Shown here: positions 36,053 to 46,770 of the stretch, piece by piece
How the letters are laid out: each line of letters begins with the position of its first letter
Numbering within the stretch: the stretch's first letter is position 1
Program-made: the position numbers and the translations under genes
Notes under the pieces: generated by a model
Databases searched by the model: none
What the model was told of the DNA's origin: nothing
Seen by the model: only the letters and a program-made list of their open reading frames with translations
Source of the DNA: Dickeya chrysanthemi NCPPB 402
GTDB taxonomy: Bacteria > Pseudomonadota > Gammaproteobacteria > Enterobacterales > Enterobacteriaceae
Direction: 5' to 3'
NCBI RefSeq assembly: GCF_000406105.1
Contig: NZ_CM001974.1
Coordinates: 1,333,286-1,397,285, forward strand
Length of the DNA: 64,000 nucleotides

Positions 36053-36166
36053 TGAAATGTGTTGATTGCAATAGATTGTAGTGGACGTTGAGAGAGTGAG
36101 ATTTATCGTGAAGCCTTGGTATTACTGAGGTTTGTTGACTTGAGTAGACGCTGGGAGAAGTGTGAT
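36053..36166. other. intergenic between integrase arms and tRNA
   Basis: About 110 bases, likely holding the int promoter. No gene or clear motif is seen. Confidence 0.4.
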
Positions 36167-36241
36167 TGGCGTCCCCGACAGGAATCGAACCTGTAACTAG
36201 CCCTTAGGAGGGGCTCGTTATATCCATTTAACTACGGGGAC
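36167..36241 (-). tRNA. argW: tRNA-Arg (anticodon CCU)
   Basis: Minus strand: the acceptor stem GTCCCCG pairs with CGGGGAC, followed by discriminator G and an encoded CCA. The anticodon loop CTCCTAA gives CCU, and the T-arm reads GGTTCGATTCC. Very similar to E. coli argW, a known integration target. The 3' half contains the att core 36173-36183. Confidence 0.95.
36173..36183. repeat. att core, tRNA copy
   Basis: CCCCGACAGGA within the tRNA-Arg 3' end, identical to 20121-20131. Integration here leaves the tRNA gene intact. Confidence 0.7.
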
Positions 36242-36739
36242 CGTGCTGGAGCAGCATTATACCCGATTTGACTGACTTCATAAGCACTTGCCGGTGCGTT
36301 TGCTCAATCTGCCACCAGTTTTGACCTGAATACCCGTCTTAATCGTGGTATCTTCCGTTTTCCTCACAGCCCTGTTATCGGGGGCTGTTGTTGCAAGTGA
36401 CTGAATTAGATTGCGATCGCACAATCGGTTCTGGAATTATACCAGTGCCTGACACAGGATCTATATCTTACAATGTTGACCATTGCATCAGCCGGCGTGG
36501 ATAGCGATTGTTTTTCGGGTAAGGTCATTTGTATGAACCGGACAATTCTGAAGCGCTTGTGAGAGGTGCGTCACATCTGGCGTCGCAATCAAACGAACGC
36601 AATTTTTCCGACAGACCGCCACCGGCGGCACGGGCAAACCAATGCCCGGTGTATTAAAATGATACCATGTGGCCTTGTGCGCTGGTGGCCCGATGGCAGG
36701 TTGTGCGGACTGTATGAAAGTTCAGCAGGGAGATACGTT
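36242..36739. other. intergenic, tRNA-Arg to mlaA
   Basis: It holds promoters for the tRNA (reading left) and mlaA (reading right). A longer upstream frame for mlaA (from 36566) exists but is not family-like. No further feature is seen. Confidence 0.4.
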
Positions 36740-37501
36740 ATGAATTTTCGTCTGGGTGGTGTGGTTCTGGCGAGCGCGGTGCTTGTCGGCTGTGCCAGCT
36801 CTAAAACTTCAGCGCCGGAGCAACGCTCGGATCCGCTGGAAGGGTTCAACCGAACCATGTTCGGGTTCAACTATAACGTGCTGGATCCATATATTGTGCG
36901 GCCTGCTGCGGTGGTCTGGCGTGATTACATGCCGCAACCTGCGCGTAATGGGTTGAGTAACTTCTTCGGTAACCTGGCGGAACCTGCCACCATGGTGAAC
37001 TATTTCGTCGAGGGGAAACCCTATCAGGCGATGATTCACTTCAACCGTTTCTTCCTCAATACCTTGCTGGGTATGGGGGGCCTGATCGATGTGGCATCGA
37101 TGGCGAATCCCAAACTGGCGAAAGAAGAGCCGCACCGTTTCGGCAGTACGCTCGGGTATTACGATGTGGGTTACGGGCCTTATCTGGTGTTGCCGGGTTA
37201 TGGTAGTGCGACATTGCGTGAAGACGGGGGAGGCGTGGTGGACACGCTCTACCCGCCATTGAGTTATCTCACCTTCTGGATGTCCGCCGGCAAGTGGGCG
37301 GTGGAAGGATTGGAAACCCGCGCCCGTTTGCTGGATTCCGATGGGTTGCTGCGTAACTCGTCCGATCCGTACCTGATGGTGCGTGACGCCTACTTCCAGC
37401 GGCATGACTTCCTGGCTAATGGCGGGAAATCCGTTCCCGTGGCTAACCCGAATGCTAAAGCTATTGAGGGGAGTCTGGACGAAATTGATTCGAATAAATA
37501 A
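36740..37501 (+). CDS. mlaA: MlaA (VacJ) outer-membrane lipoprotein
   Basis: 253 residues. The outer-membrane component of the Mla phospholipid transport system, which removes mislocalised phospholipids from the outer leaflet. The signal peptide ends with lipobox VLVGC; RSDPLEGFNRTMFGFNYNVLD and later GSTLGYYDVGYGPYLVLPGYG are the MlaA family signature. I chose the ATG of MNFRLGG with AGGGA upstream; the longer frame from 36566 is rejected. The gene is monocistronic and closed by a terminator. Confidence 0.95.
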   Translation: MNFRLGGVVLASAVLVGCASSKTSAPEQRSDPLEGFNRTMFGFNYNVLDPYIVRPAAVVWRDYMPQPARNGLSNFFGNLAEPATMVNYFVEGKPYQAMIHFNRFFLNTLLGMGGLIDVASMANPKLAKEEPHRFGSTLGYYDVGYGPYLVLPGYGSATLREDGGGVVDTLYPPLSYLTFWMSAGKWAVEGLETRARLLDSDGLLRNSSDPYLMVRDAYFQRHDFLANGGKSVPVANPNAKAIEGSLDEIDSNK

Positions 37502-37520
37502 GCCTTTTTTTAGTATTGCA

Positions 37521-37544
37521 CAGGCACCTGCGGGTGCCTTTTGT
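37521..37544 (+). terminator. mlaA terminator
   Basis: A 7-bp stem AGGCACC/GGTGCCT (37522-37528 with 37533-37539), loop TGCG, then TTTT. Confidence 0.88.
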
Positions 37545-37903
37545 AACTAATTTTCTTGCCGAATTCCTTGTGGCGCAACAATCAGATTGTTTTTGAAACG
37601 TTATTTTGTTGTTGGTTTTTATTTAATTACATAAATTCATTTTTATCGTTTATGTAACAATAATAACAGCCGGTTAGAAAAGGTAACGATTCAGCTGCCC
37701 TGAGCAGGCAATCCGCATGTTGCGTAACCTGTTTTTATCTCCGCCTGTCGCCAGCCGGTTTTACGTTGCGCCGACATCATAGATGCAGGTCTATCTGCCG
37801 CTGTTTCCCGCATGGCTCAGCGCTTTTGTATCGTTATCTCGCTAATCAGGAATCCCCCTTGTTCACCTGCAGGGATGACACACTGACATAACGGGACATA
37901 AAT
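37545..37903. other. intergenic, mlaA to mqo
   Basis: AT-rich, presumably holding the mqo promoter. No gene is supported. Confidence 0.4.
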
Positions 37904-39475
37904 ATGAAAAAGCTACTGGTTACCACCTTGTGTCTGGGCGTGATAGGGCTGGCACAGCCTGTCATGGCGCAAGAAAATAACACTGTGGATGTGGTGCTGA
38001 TTGGCGGCGGCGTCATGAGCGCTACGCTTGGGACGTATTTGCAGGCGCTGGAGCCGAATTGGACCATCAGCATGGTTGAGCGCCTGGACAATGTCGCGGA
38101 AGAAAGCTCCAACGGCTGGAATAATGCCGGCACCGGTCACTCTGCATTTATGGAGCTGAACTACACGCCGGAAAAAGCCGACGGTTCGATTGATATCAGC
38201 AAAGCCGTTGAAATCAGCGAGGCGTTCGAAGTCTCCCGCCAGTTTTGGTCTTATCAGGTTTCTCATCATGTGATGAAAGACCCGGCATCCTTCATCAACA
38301 GTGTGCCGCACATGAGTTTCGTGTGGGGCGACGACAACGTGAATTATCTGCACAAACGCTATCAGGCGTTGCAACACAGCACCTTGTTCCGTGGTATGGC
38401 GTTCTCGGATAACCCGGAACAGATCAAACAGTGGATTCCTCTGGTGATGGAAGGGCGTGACCCGCAGCAGAAGATTGCCGCCACCCGTATGCCGATTGGT
38501 ACCGACGTTAACTACGGCGAGGTCACCCGCCAGTTGGTAAACGGCTTAACGCAACAGGCGACGTTCAACCTGAAAGTGAGCAGCGAAGTGCGCGATATCA
38601 AGCGTAACCCGGACAACACCTGGCGTGTCGTTGTGGCTGACCTGAAAAACGGTGGCAAAGAAAGTGCAATCAACGCCAGGTTTGTATTTATCGGCGCAGG
38701 TGGCGCCGCACTGCAATTGTTGCAGAAATCCGGTATTCCGGAAGCGGATAACTACGGTGGTTTTCCGGTTGGCGGCGAGTTTCTGGTTACCGATAACCCG
38801 GATATCGTAAAACGTCACCTGGCCAAAGTGTACGGTAAAGCCTCGGTGGGGGCGCCGCCAATGTCGGTACCGCATCTGGATACCCGTGTTTTCGATGGCA
38901 AGCAGGTGCTGTTGTTCGGCCCGTTTGCGACCTTCTCCAGCAAGTTCCTGAAAAACGGTTCGTTGTGGGATTTGATCTCCTCAATGAACACCGCCAACTT
39001 TATGCCGATGGTGGATGTGGGGATCGATAATTTCGATCTGGTGAAATACCTGGTCGGGCAGTTGATGATGAGCGACGACGACCGGTTTGCTGCGCTGAAA
39101 GAGTACTTCCCACAGGCGAAACAGTCTGACTGGCGTCTGGCGGTGGCGGGTCAGCGTGTACAGGTCATTAAGAAAGACAAAGAGCTGGGCGGCGTACTGA
39201 AACTGGGCACCGAGATCGTCAGCGACAAAGACGGTTCCATTGCCGCATTGTTGGGGGCTTCGCCGGGTGCATCGACAGCGGCGCCGATCATGCTGAGCCT
39301 GCTGCAGACGGTGTTCAAAGATAAGGTGGCAACACCGCAATGGCAGACCAAACTCAAGGAGATCATTCCGTCTTACGGCCAGAAGCTGGAAGGCAATATT
39401 GAACTCACTAATCAGATCCGCAGTTACACCAGCAGCACGCTAAAACTGGACTATATGGAAGTGAAGCCGGAATAA
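37904..39475 (+). CDS. mqo: malate:quinone oxidoreductase
   Basis: 523 residues. FAD-dependent membrane-associated enzyme oxidising malate to oxaloacetate with electron transfer to quinone. The FAD-binding [13 protein letters not shown] is near residue 32, followed by [14 protein letters not shown] and, late, [18 protein letters not shown] signal-like N terminus ([12 protein letters not shown]) precedes the flavin domain, as in other enterobacterial Mqo. The ribosome site is weak (GGGA). It sits between mlaA and fadL, a place it does not occupy in E. coli. Confidence 0.95.
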   Translation: MKKLLVTTLCLGVIGLAQPVMAQENNTVDVVLIGGGVMSATLGTYLQALEPNWTISMVERLDNVAEESSNGWNNAGTGHSAFMELNYTPEKADGSIDISKAVEISEAFEVSRQFWSYQVSHHVMKDPASFINSVPHMSFVWGDDNVNYLHKRYQALQHSTLFRGMAFSDNPEQIKQWIPLVMEGRDPQQKIAATRMPIGTDVNYGEVTRQLVNGLTQQATFNLKVSSEVRDIKRNPDNTWRVVVADLKNGGKESAINARFVFIGAGGAALQLLQKSGIPEADNYGGFPVGGEFLVTDNPDIVKRHLAKVYGKASVGAPPMSVPHLDTRVFDGKQVLLFGPFATFSSKFLKNGSLWDLISSMNTANFMPMVDVGIDNFDLVKYLVGQLMMSDDDRFAALKEYFPQAKQSDWRLAVAGQRVQVIKKDKELGGVLKLGTEIVSDKDGSIAALLGASPGASTAAPIMLSLLQTVFKDKVATPQWQTKLKEIIPSYGQKLEGNIELTNQIRSYTSSTLKLDYMEVKPE

Positions 39476-39513
39476 TGCCGCCGGCATCAACAACCGACGT
39501 GCTATTTAAAGCC

Positions 39514-39538
39514 AAAGGCCGCAATCGCGGCCTTTTTT
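39514..39538 (+). terminator. mqo terminator
   Basis: A stem of about 9 bp, AAGGCCGC/GCGGCCTT (39514-39522 with 39527-39535), loop AATC, then a T run. It can also serve fadL from the other strand. Confidence 0.9.
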
Positions 39539-39562
39539 GCGAACCAGAGACAGGCGTTCGGG

Positions 39563-40828
39563 TTAGAAACTATAGTTGAAGTTCACGCCATACAGCCACG
39601 CCCGACCTTCAGAATTAAAGGTGTAAGAGGGCAGGTTAGGGGCTACGCCCGGTTCGCGAATAGTCACTTTCTGGCCGTGCATGTAAGACACGCCTACATC
39701 GACCGACGCGTCTTTGTTGAAGGCGTAAGTGGTGCCGGCGCTCAGCCAGAGACGATCCTGATCCGGAATGGAGATGGTGCGTTTGTCGGCGGGTACCGGG
39801 CTGTCGTCAAACGCGATACCGGTGCGGAACGTCCAGTTGTCGTCGTAGTAGTAAGTAGTGCCCAGCGCGATGCGATAAGCGTCGTGGAAGTTCTCGTCTT
39901 TCTGGAACAATTGCTGACCGTTGCTGCCGGTAGCGCGCAGTTCCTGGAAGTCGCTCCAACTGGTGTAGGCCAGGCTGTAGTGAACCGCCCATTGTGGGGC
40001 GACGCGGTGGTAAGCGGAGAGTTCCCACATTTCCGGCAGGTTGAGTGTCAGCTTAGCGGGGATAGTGGTGCCGCTGGTGCCGCGCGGTGGTGGCAGATCG
40101 TTTCTGAAGGAACCGTCAAAATCGATGTCGACTTTAGAGCGGTAACTCAGGCCGAAACGGTTGTTTTTATCCAGTTCATACAGAATACCGGCGTTCCAGC
40201 CATAACCCCATTCTTTGCCATCCATGTGGGTGATCTCAGACGTTGAACTCACACCCAGCACCGGGCCGATTTCGCCGGCGTTACGTACAAATTTGGCGTC
40301 GGCGTACACGGCATTAACGCCCAGACCAACGCTGAAATGCTGGTTGAGACGATAGGCCGCGCTCAGATTCAGGTTCGAGGTTTTCAGGTCGGTTTTGCCC
40401 GCGATGGAACCGGCGCTGAAATTGTCGCTGAACTCAGTCCCCAGCCCAAAGTTGGTGGTAGCAGAGGCGCCGAATGCCCACTGATCGTTCAGCGGCATGA
40501 TGAAATGCAGGTTAGGCACCCAGGCGTTTGGCGCGATGTTATCGGCGCTGGCATCGCGGCCGGTGCTGCTGGTGCCGCGCAGATCGATGTCCGGATTAAT
40601 ATAGGTGGCGCCGCCGGAGAAGGTCGGGCGATCAAACAGCGTCATGGTCGCCGGGTTGCGGCTGCCGGAGGTGGCGTTGTCTGCAATGGCGCTTTCGCCT
40701 GAGAAGGCGCGGCCCAGGCCGGATGAGGAGAACTCATTTAACTGGAAACCAGCCGCCGTTGCATTGGATGCCATGAGCGCCAGCGCCACAGCAAGTGATG
40801 TTTTCTTTAACAGGACTTTCTGGCTCAT
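39563..40828 (-). CDS. fadL: long-chain fatty acid outer-membrane transporter
   Basis: 421 residues, a beta-barrel importing long-chain fatty acids. The signal peptide ends at ASNATAAG; then come the family N-terminal [26 protein letters not shown], many alternating amphipathic strands, and a C-terminal aromatic (NFNYSF) for barrel assembly. A FadR-like site and a CRP site lie upstream. It groups with fadIJ and yfcZ, all linked to fatty acid oxidation, and faces yfcZ divergently. Confidence 0.95.
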   Translation of the reverse strand: MSQKVLLKKTSLAVALALMASNATAAGFQLNEFSSSGLGRAFSGESAIADNATSGSRNPATMTLFDRPTFSGGATYINPDIDLRGTSSTGRDASADNIAPNAWVPNLHFIMPLNDQWAFGASATTNFGLGTEFSDNFSAGSIAGKTDLKTSNLNLSAAYRLNQHFSVGLGVNAVYADAKFVRNAGEIGPVLGVSSTSEITHMDGKEWGYGWNAGILYELDKNNRFGLSYRSKVDIDFDGSFRNDLPPPRGTSGTTIPAKLTLNLPEMWELSAYHRVAPQWAVHYSLAYTSWSDFQELRATGSNGQQLFQKDENFHDAYRIALGTTYYYDDNWTFRTGIAFDDSPVPADKRTISIPDQDRLWLSAGTTYAFNKDASVDVGVSYMHGQKVTIREPGVAPNLPSYTFNSEGRAWLYGVNFNYSF

Positions 40829-40913
40829 GACCGAAACCTCACTGAATATTGACTACTTTTGTTAGGCGTGTAACAAGGGACGCGCATTGTAGGGGGGGCT
40901 TCATGGGCTGACA

Positions 40914-40926
40914 AATCAGACCAGTT
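40914..40926. promoter_or_regulatory. FadR-like operator of fadL
   Basis: Read on the minus strand this is AACTGGTCTGATT, close to FadR half-site patterns around CTGGTCnGA. Position near -90 from the fadL start codon fits repression by FadR without long-chain acyl-CoA. Confidence 0.6.
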
Positions 40927-41073
40927 GCAAAAATTATAGATTCAACATTATGAAATGTTTTCTTTTGGTTCTATTTTTGTTGCCGAATTGATTTAAGAAG
41001 TTGGATCTGGTTAACAAATATCATGATTCTGTTTAGATTTATTAGCCTATTTCATTGAAAAACAACGTTAATG

Positions 41074-41089
41074 TGTGATCTGCATCACG
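41074..41089. promoter_or_regulatory. CRP site
   Basis: TGTGA-TCTGCA-TCACG, one base from a perfect TGTGA-N6-TCACA. It lies between fadL and yfcZ and may activate either in carbon limitation. Confidence 0.75.
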
Positions 41090-41212
41090 CATTATCCCTT
41101 TAATCAGTAAGTGCTAGTGATAGGCAATCAGGGTGAGTAAAATGAGAGCCAGATTATATTGATAGCGTGCTTTCAGGTCTGGAAGCGCCTGTCGCCGCAG
41201 AGGAGTTTTGCC

Positions 41213-41509
41213 ATGACAAACGCGATTAATAAATGTAGCGCAGAAGAAACCGCCGCCTGTTGCTGTGTGGATGTGGGAACCGTAATGGACAACACCGACT
41301 GCACCGCGTCCTATAGTCGTGTGTTTAGCAGCCGTAGTGAAGCGGAACAAACGCAGCAGCAACTGACGGAAAAAGCCCGTTCGGTGGAATCCGAGCCTTG
41401 TGTGATCGATGCCCGCCTGTCTGACGCGGATGGTGGGGTGAAACTGGATATGGATTTCACCTTCAGTTGTCAGGCTGAAACCCTGATTTTCCAGCTCGGC
41501 TTGCGCTAA
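41213..41509 (+). CDS. yfcZ: YfcZ/YiiS-family protein
   Basis: 98 residues. Small cysteine-containing protein of the YfcZ/YiiS (DUF406) family: ETAACCCVDVGTVMDNTDCTASY, then LDMDFTFSCQAETLIFQLGLR. The exact function is unknown. The ATG is preceded by GAGGAG; the frame further upstream is not family-like. It keeps the fadL-yfcZ-fadI order of E. coli. Confidence 0.9.
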   Translation: MTNAINKCSAEETAACCCVDVGTVMDNTDCTASYSRVFSSRSEAEQTQQQLTEKARSVESEPCVIDARLSDADGGVKLDMDFTFSCQAETLIFQLGLR

Positions 41510-41563
41510 TCCACCTTCCTGTACCAACCAGATCATCTGGTAAGGCCCGATTCCGGTGCCTGC

Positions 41564-41600
41564 CGTCTCGCTCAGCAGATTGGTTGAGCGAGACGATTTT
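41564..41600 (+). terminator. yfcZ terminator
   Basis: A perfect 11-bp stem (41564-41574 with 41585-41595), 10-base loop, then ATTTT. Confidence 0.85.
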
Positions 41601-41771
41601 CCACATTTCCCGATTCGTCCAGTCCCATGATGTTTTCTACCTGTCTGGCGATGCCAGGGGTGCCTGAACATCCGCAAGCGTGGCGCGCCTCGCTATTTGG
41701 TCTCGGCTTGTTTGCATAATGTAATCGTCGGGTTAACAATGAGTTCAGACCTCATCGGCCTCTGAAAAGGG

Positions 41772-43100
41772 ATGAATCTCATGGTTATGCGCGAAGTCAC
41801 GCCGTTGCTTACCCGCCGCGGTGATCGCATTGCGATTGTCAGTGGATTGAGAACGCCGTTTGCCCGGCAAGCGACGGTGTATCATGGCATTCCGGCGCTG
41901 GAGCTGGGAATACGGGTGGTCAACGAACTGTTGCTGCGCAGCGGTATTGAGCCGGAGCAGGTTGAGCAACTGGTGTTCGGGCAGGTGATTCAGATGCCCG
42001 AAGCGCCGAATATTGCGCGTGAAATCGTACTCGGTAGCGGCATGAGCGCGTATACCGACGCTTATAGCATTTCCCGTGCCTGCGCCACCAGCTTTCAGGC
42101 GGTTGCTAACATAGCGGAAAGTATTTTGGCCAGCACGATCGACATCGGCATTGCCGGCGGGGCGGATTCCGCTTCCGTGCTGCCGATTGGCGTCAGTAAA
42201 GCGTTGGCGCGCACGCTGGTTGATCTGTCGCGCGCCAGAACGTTGCCCCAACGGCTGGCGTTGCTGGCCCGTTTGCGACCACGGGATTTACTGCCGGTGG
42301 CGCCTGCCGTAGCGGAGTATTCCACCGGGCTACGCATGGGGGACACCGCCGAGCAGATGGCGAAAGATTACCGCATCAGCCGTGATGCGCAGGATGCTTT
42401 CGCCCATCGTTCACACCAGCGGGCCACGCAAGCCTGGGCTGAGGGCGTATTGCGTGATGAAGTGATGACGACCTGGGTGCCGCCGTATAAGCAGGCGGTG
42501 AGTGAAGACAACACGGTTCGCCGTGACAGTGCGCCGCCGCAGTATTCCCGCCTTAAACCCGCGTTTGATCGCCGTTACGGTAGCGTGACGGCGGGTAACA
42601 GCTCTCCGCTAACCGATGGCGCGGCCGCGGTGTTGTTAATGAACGAATCCCGCGCCAGTGAATTGCGATTAACGCCGCTCGGCTACCTGCGCAGCTATGC
42701 GTTCAGCGCTATTCCGGTACAGCGGGATATGCTGGCGGGGCCGGCTTATGCCACGCCGCTGGCGCTGGATCGGGCCGGTATTCGGCTGGACGAGCTGGCG
42801 TTGATCGATATGCATGAGGCCTTTGCCGCTCAAACGCTGGCTAATCTTCACCTGTTTGCCAGCGCCGAATTCGCTCGCGACAAACTCGGGCGTAGCGCGC
42901 CGTTAGGCGAGGTCGATGAGGCGAAATTTAACGTACGGGGCGGGTCGATTGCATATGGGCATCCTTTTGCCGCGACGGGAGCGCGCATGATTACCCAAAC
43001 GCTGCATGAGTTGCGCCGACGCGGTGGCGGATTAGGACTGGTGACCGCCTGCGCGGCGGGAGCATTGGGTGCGGCGATGGTGCTGGAGGTGACGAAATGA
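41772..43100 (+). CDS. fadI: 3-ketoacyl-CoA thiolase (FadI)
   Basis: 442 residues. The thiolase of the FadIJ complex, giving acetyl-CoA and a shortened acyl-CoA. Active-site cysteine in [13 protein letters not shown] near residue 100; [10 protein letters not shown] near 340 and [17 protein letters not shown] near 395 are the thiolase motifs; the last cysteine is in [14 protein letters not shown]. The N-terminal MNLMVM could start at a later ATG (E. coli FadI begins about three residues later). The stop overlaps the fadJ start by 4 bases, so the subunits are co-translated. Confidence 0.95.
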   Translation: MNLMVMREVTPLLTRRGDRIAIVSGLRTPFARQATVYHGIPALELGIRVVNELLLRSGIEPEQVEQLVFGQVIQMPEAPNIAREIVLGSGMSAYTDAYSISRACATSFQAVANIAESILASTIDIGIAGGADSASVLPIGVSKALARTLVDLSRARTLPQRLALLARLRPRDLLPVAPAVAEYSTGLRMGDTAEQMAKDYRISRDAQDAFAHRSHQRATQAWAEGVLRDEVMTTWVPPYKQAVSEDNTVRRDSAPPQYSRLKPAFDRRYGSVTAGNSSPLTDGAAAVLLMNESRASELRLTPLGYLRSYAFSAIPVQRDMLAGPAYATPLALDRAGIRLDELALIDMHEAFAAQTLANLHLFASAEFARDKLGRSAPLGEVDEAKFNVRGGSIAYGHPFAATGARMITQTLHELRRRGGGLGLVTACAAGALGAAMVLEVTK

Positions 43101-45295
43101 CCGAACCGATGTTGAGGAGCCGGCCGCAGACTGATGAGCGTGAGGAACACGCTGCAATCCAACTGACATTTCGTCACGATCATATCGGCATTCTTACTGT
43201 GGATGTTCCCGGCGAAAAAGTGAATACCTTAAAAGCGGCGTTTGCTGAACAATTGCAGGCAGCGTTGTCGCAGGCGCGTCAACACAGCGGGTTGCAGGGG
43301 ATGATTATTCTTTCCGGTAAGCCTACGTCGTTTATCGCCGGGGCTGATATCGGCATGTTGAATGCCTGTGCCGATGCCGCCGCCGCGCAAAAGCTGGCGG
43401 AAACCGGTCAGGAAGCGCTGGAAGCGATCGCCCGCCTGCCGTTCCCGGTGGTGGCCGCCATTCATGGCGCTTGCCTTGGCGGCGGTCTGGAGTTGGCGTT
43501 GGCCTGCGATTATCGCCTCTGTACCCCGGATGACGTGACCCGGCTTGGGTTACCGGAAGTGCAGTTAGGACTTTTGCCGGGGGCCGGCGGTACGCAGCGG
43601 CTTCCACGTCTGATCGGCGTGGATCGGGCACTGGAGTTGATACTCACTGGGCGCCAGTTACGGGCGGCGCAGGCGCGACGCATCGGGCTGGTGGACGACG
43701 TGGTGCCGCCCGCCATATTGCTGGAGGCGGCGTTGGGGTTTATCCGTCGGGGGAAGCGACGCGCATTCTCACCCGGCTGGCGGCATCGATTACTGATGTT
43801 GCCGTATGTACGCCGTCGGCTATTCGAACGGGTACGACGCCAGACTCAGGCAAAGACTCAGGGCAATTATCCGGCGACGATACGCATCATTGAAGCGGTG
43901 CGCCACGGTCTGGAGCAGGGCAGTCAGGCTGGTTATCAGGCTGAAGCCCGCGCCTTCGGCCAACTGGTGATGTCGCCGGAGTCGGTGGCATTGCGGCGGC
44001 TGTTTTTTACCACTACGGCGTTGAAAAACGATCCCGGTGCGCCGGTGGTGCCCGGTCCATTGCGTCGGGTCGGCGTGTTGGGCGGTGGGCTAATGGGCGG
44101 CGGCATCGCCGGTGTTACCGCGCTTAATGGCCAATTGCCGGTGAGGATTAAAGATCTTCATGAGAAAGGCATTACCCATGCGTTGCACGGCAGTTGGCAA
44201 CGATTAAACCGGCAGGTTGCGCGTCGCTGTATGACAGCGGCGGAACAGCGGCGGCAAATGAGCCTGATTTCCGGTGGAACCGACTACCGGGGGTTTGAGC
44301 ACGTCGATGTGGTGGTGGAAGCGGTGTTTGAGGATCTCTCGCTTAAGCAACACATGGTGCGGGAAGTCGAGGCGGTGGTGCCGCCGCATACGGTGTTTGC
44401 CACCAATACCTCTTCGCTGCCGATTCATCAAATTGCAGCGGCGGCCAGTCGACCGGGACAGGTGATCGGCCTGCATTATTTCAGCCCGGTGGATAAGATG
44501 CCGCTGGTTGAAGTGATTCCCCACGCCGGGACCGATGAGCAAACGCTATCCACCACCGTGGCGCTGGCGAAAAAACAGGGCAAAACGGCGATTGTGGTGG
44601 CGGATAAAGCCGGGTTTTATGTTAACCGCATTCTGGCGCCTTACCTGAATGAAGCTGCACGCTGCCTGTTGGAAGGCGAACCGGTGGAATCGATTGACCG
44701 GGCGCTGGTGCGCTTTGGTTTTCCGGTCGGCCCGTTTACGTTGTTGGATGAGGTTGGCATTGATGTAGCGATGAAAATCGTGCCGGTGTTGGTTGCTGGA
44801 CTGGGCGAGCGATTTTGCGCGCCTCCGGCACTGGAAGCGATTGCCGGAGATAATCGTCAAGGCCGTAAAAACGGGCGCGGTTTTTACCGTTACGAACCGT
44901 CTCGCGGTGAACGGCTATCCAGCCTGTGGCGGCGCCAGGAGAAGGTGGCCGACCAGCGTATTTACCCGTTGCTGGATGTCACGCCAAAAGCGCATTTAGA
45001 TCCGGCATTGATGGCACAGCGTTGCGTCATGATGATGCTGAATGAAGCGGTGCGTTGTCTGGATGAAGGGGTTATCCGTCATGCCGGCGACGGTGATATC
45101 GGCGCCGTGATGGGGATCGGTTTTCCGCCATTTTTGGGTGGCCCGTTTCACTATATGAATCAGTTAGGCGTCGCCACGGTCGTGGCGACATTACAGTCGT
45201 TGCAGCAACAATATGGCGATCGCTTTGCGCCGGCGGAAGGGTTGCTCCGACGCCAGCGTCAGCAGGCTGGTTTTGTTGATGTTGCAGGGTGCTGA
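43097..45295 (+). CDS. fadJ: multifunctional fatty acid oxidation protein (FadJ)
   Basis: 732 residues. The N-terminal enoyl-CoA hydratase/isomerase domain has [10 protein letters not shown] and [18 protein letters not shown]; the C-terminal 3-hydroxyacyl-CoA dehydrogenase has the NAD-binding [16 protein letters not shown] near 317 and [15 protein letters not shown]. It partners FadI in anaerobic-type beta-oxidation. It starts by ATGA overlap within fadI. Confidence 0.95.
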   Translation: MTEPMLRSRPQTDEREEHAAIQLTFRHDHIGILTVDVPGEKVNTLKAAFAEQLQAALSQARQHSGLQGMIILSGKPTSFIAGADIGMLNACADAAAAQKLAETGQEALEAIARLPFPVVAAIHGACLGGGLELALACDYRLCTPDDVTRLGLPEVQLGLLPGAGGTQRLPRLIGVDRALELILTGRQLRAAQARRIGLVDDVVPPAILLEAALGFIRRGKRRAFSPGWRHRLLMLPYVRRRLFERVRRQTQAKTQGNYPATIRIIEAVRHGLEQGSQAGYQAEARAFGQLVMSPESVALRRLFFTTTALKNDPGAPVVPGPLRRVGVLGGGLMGGGIAGVTALNGQLPVRIKDLHEKGITHALHGSWQRLNRQVARRCMTAAEQRRQMSLISGGTDYRGFEHVDVVVEAVFEDLSLKQHMVREVEAVVPPHTVFATNTSSLPIHQIAAAASRPGQVIGLHYFSPVDKMPLVEVIPHAGTDEQTLSTTVALAKKQGKTAIVVADKAGFYVNRILAPYLNEAARCLLEGEPVESIDRALVRFGFPVGPFTLLDEVGIDVAMKIVPVLVAGLGERFCAPPALEAIAGDNRQGRKNGRGFYRYEPSRGERLSSLWRRQEKVADQRIYPLLDVTPKAHLDPALMAQRCVMMMLNEAVRCLDEGVIRHAGDGDIGAVMGIGFPPFLGGPFHYMNQLGVATVVATLQSLQQQYGDRFAPAEGLLRRQRQQAGFVDVAGC

Positions 45296-46190
45296 GCGGG
45301 TACAGGAGCAACCTGAACCCGCCGGTGATTATCTTTTTATTCTTTTTGAGGTGAGGCGAATAATTGATTCAACGTCGGCAAGATGGTTTTTTTGAATAAG
45401 ATAACCCGATCTTGTTTAAAAATTATCATTGTTGGATAACGATTCACGTTATTTTTTGAATCTGACTTTAGGTTAAAGTGGCTAATTGATGAAAATGCCG
45501 CGTTCGCCGCTATTCCGCGGCGAAGTGATAATTCTATTTCATTGAAAGGTATTATTTTTTTATTTTTTCATTCCGTTGTTTTCTACCACCCAGAATAACG
45601 ATTCCCTGAATGCTGGGCATAATACCGTGCTGAATTATTTAAACACGCTGTATTCGGTACAGGTGTTTATCTGTTCACTATGAGTGAGACGGCCTATTTT
45701 TTCCAGTGTTTCTCGCCGCAATGAGATGAAAAAGTGTAAAAGCATCAGAAAAATAAAACCGGTGTCGGTTTATTCTGTATTGATGGAATTGATAATTTTT
45801 TTATCTAAATAAAAAATATTTTCCAGTTTAAAGTGCTGGTAAATGAAATTCAATGGACAGTCTGCAGCATATTATGATGACATGGCCGGGCTTTTTCCCT
45901 GCCAGGAGCAAGGTTAATTGTCTGAAATAATGGGATGTTGGCGGCAGGTGCGTAAATACCACCCGGCGACAGAGAGGAATACGCACGGTGTACGTGTAGG
46001 GTCGGTTGCGATTCGCTGTCAATTGGGGTAAAAAAATGCGCTTTGCGTCGGTCAAAACGCCATCAATAAGACGACGGCGATTCCGATGCCAGGCTGTGAC
46101 CCGCCGCAAAACGGCGTCGTGCCGATTCAGTTAATCTAAAGCTATTCCCAGGGTTTTATTGCCCTTTTTTCATCAATATAGCGGTGTAAT
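45296..46190. other. long AT-rich intergenic region, fadJ to sixA
   Basis: About 895 bases without a convincing gene. A minus-strand frame at 45828-46109 is not protein-like. One modest hairpin (AAACCG/CGGTTT, 45756-45771), followed on the minus strand by a T-rich run, may be a terminator. No repeat or RNA family is recognised. Confidence 0.5.
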
Positions 46191-46676
46191 ATGCAAGTTT
46201 TGATCATGCGTCATGGTGATGCCGTACCTGACGCCGCCAGTGATGCGCTCCGGCCGTTAAGCCGCCGGGGCGATGAAGAATCTCGTCAGATGGCAGCCTG
46301 GCTTAACGATCAGGCGATTGATATTGAGCGGGTTCTGGTGAGCCCTTACGTACGCGCGCAGCAGACGTTGCAGGTCGTCGCGGAGATCGTGCCGTTGCCG
46401 GAAAATGAGTGCCTGCCGGAGCTGACGCCGGGAGGTAACGCCGAGCTGTTATGTGACTATTTGCTGGCGCTGGCGAAAGAGGGCACCGGTGCGGTGTTGG
46501 TGATATCCCATTTGCCGCTGGTGGGATATCTGGTCGCCGGGCTGTGTCCGACTGAGAATGCCCCGATGTTCGCGACGTCGGCGATTGCCTGCGTCGAACT
46601 GGACGACATCGCCGGAACGGGGGTGTACCACTGGCAGGTGACGCCGTCCCAGTTGGCCGCGAAAGTCAAACCCTGA
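46191..46676 (+). CDS. sixA: phosphohistidine phosphatase SixA
   Basis: 161 residues of the histidine phosphatase superfamily. LIMRHGDAVPDA carries the catalytic RHG near residue 7; SPYVRAQQTLQVV and VISHLPLVGYL complete the active site. SixA removes phosphate from phosphohistidine in the phosphorelay proteins of the nitrogen-related PTS and others. It keeps the fadJ-sixA-smrB order. Confidence 0.95.
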   Translation: MQVLIMRHGDAVPDAASDALRPLSRRGDEESRQMAAWLNDQAIDIERVLVSPYVRAQQTLQVVAEIVPLPENECLPELTPGGNAELLCDYLLALAKEGTGAVLVISHLPLVGYLVAGLCPTENAPMFATSAIACVELDDIAGTGVYHWQVTPSQLAAKVKP

Positions 46677-46770
46677 CCCGTTGATCGCCAGTGCCGCCGT
46701 CGGCACGGGTCGATATACGGTGTGGTGTGGGGCTGGTTGTGCGGGGAGTGCGTGTAAGGCAACGACGACG

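Larger units (their letters stand above)
20121..36183. mobile_element. integrative phage-satellite-like element in tRNA-Arg(CCU)
   Basis: It is bounded by direct copies of CCCCGACAGGA at 20121-20131 and, inside the tRNA 3' half, at 36173-36183. A P4-type integrase lies just inside the tRNA end, and paired ATACCCCC motifs occur near both ends (20192-20211; 36004-36052). Contents, in transcription order: integrase, unknown gene, AlpA, winged-helix-like protein, AntA, divergent RHH regulator, Icd-like protein, small ORFs, primase-helicase, iteron field, tandem terminators, late operon with ejection-type proteins, zinc-finger proteins. No capsid, portal, terminase or tail genes are present. It resembles P4-like or PICI-like satellites more than a prophage. 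Confidence 0.85.
40829..41212. other. divergent regulatory region, fadL / yfcZ
   Basis: 384 bases without a gene. It holds the FadR-like and CRP sites listed separately, with AT-rich promoter sequence between them. Confidence 0.6.

Noticed and set aside
36558..36575. TGTGA and TCACA pair upstream of mlaA resembling a CRP site
   Set aside because: The spacer is 8 bases, not the 6 required by CRP.
45828..46109. 93-codon minus-strand frame upstream of sixA
   Set aside because: Arginine-rich, without domain character or ribosome site; probably chance.
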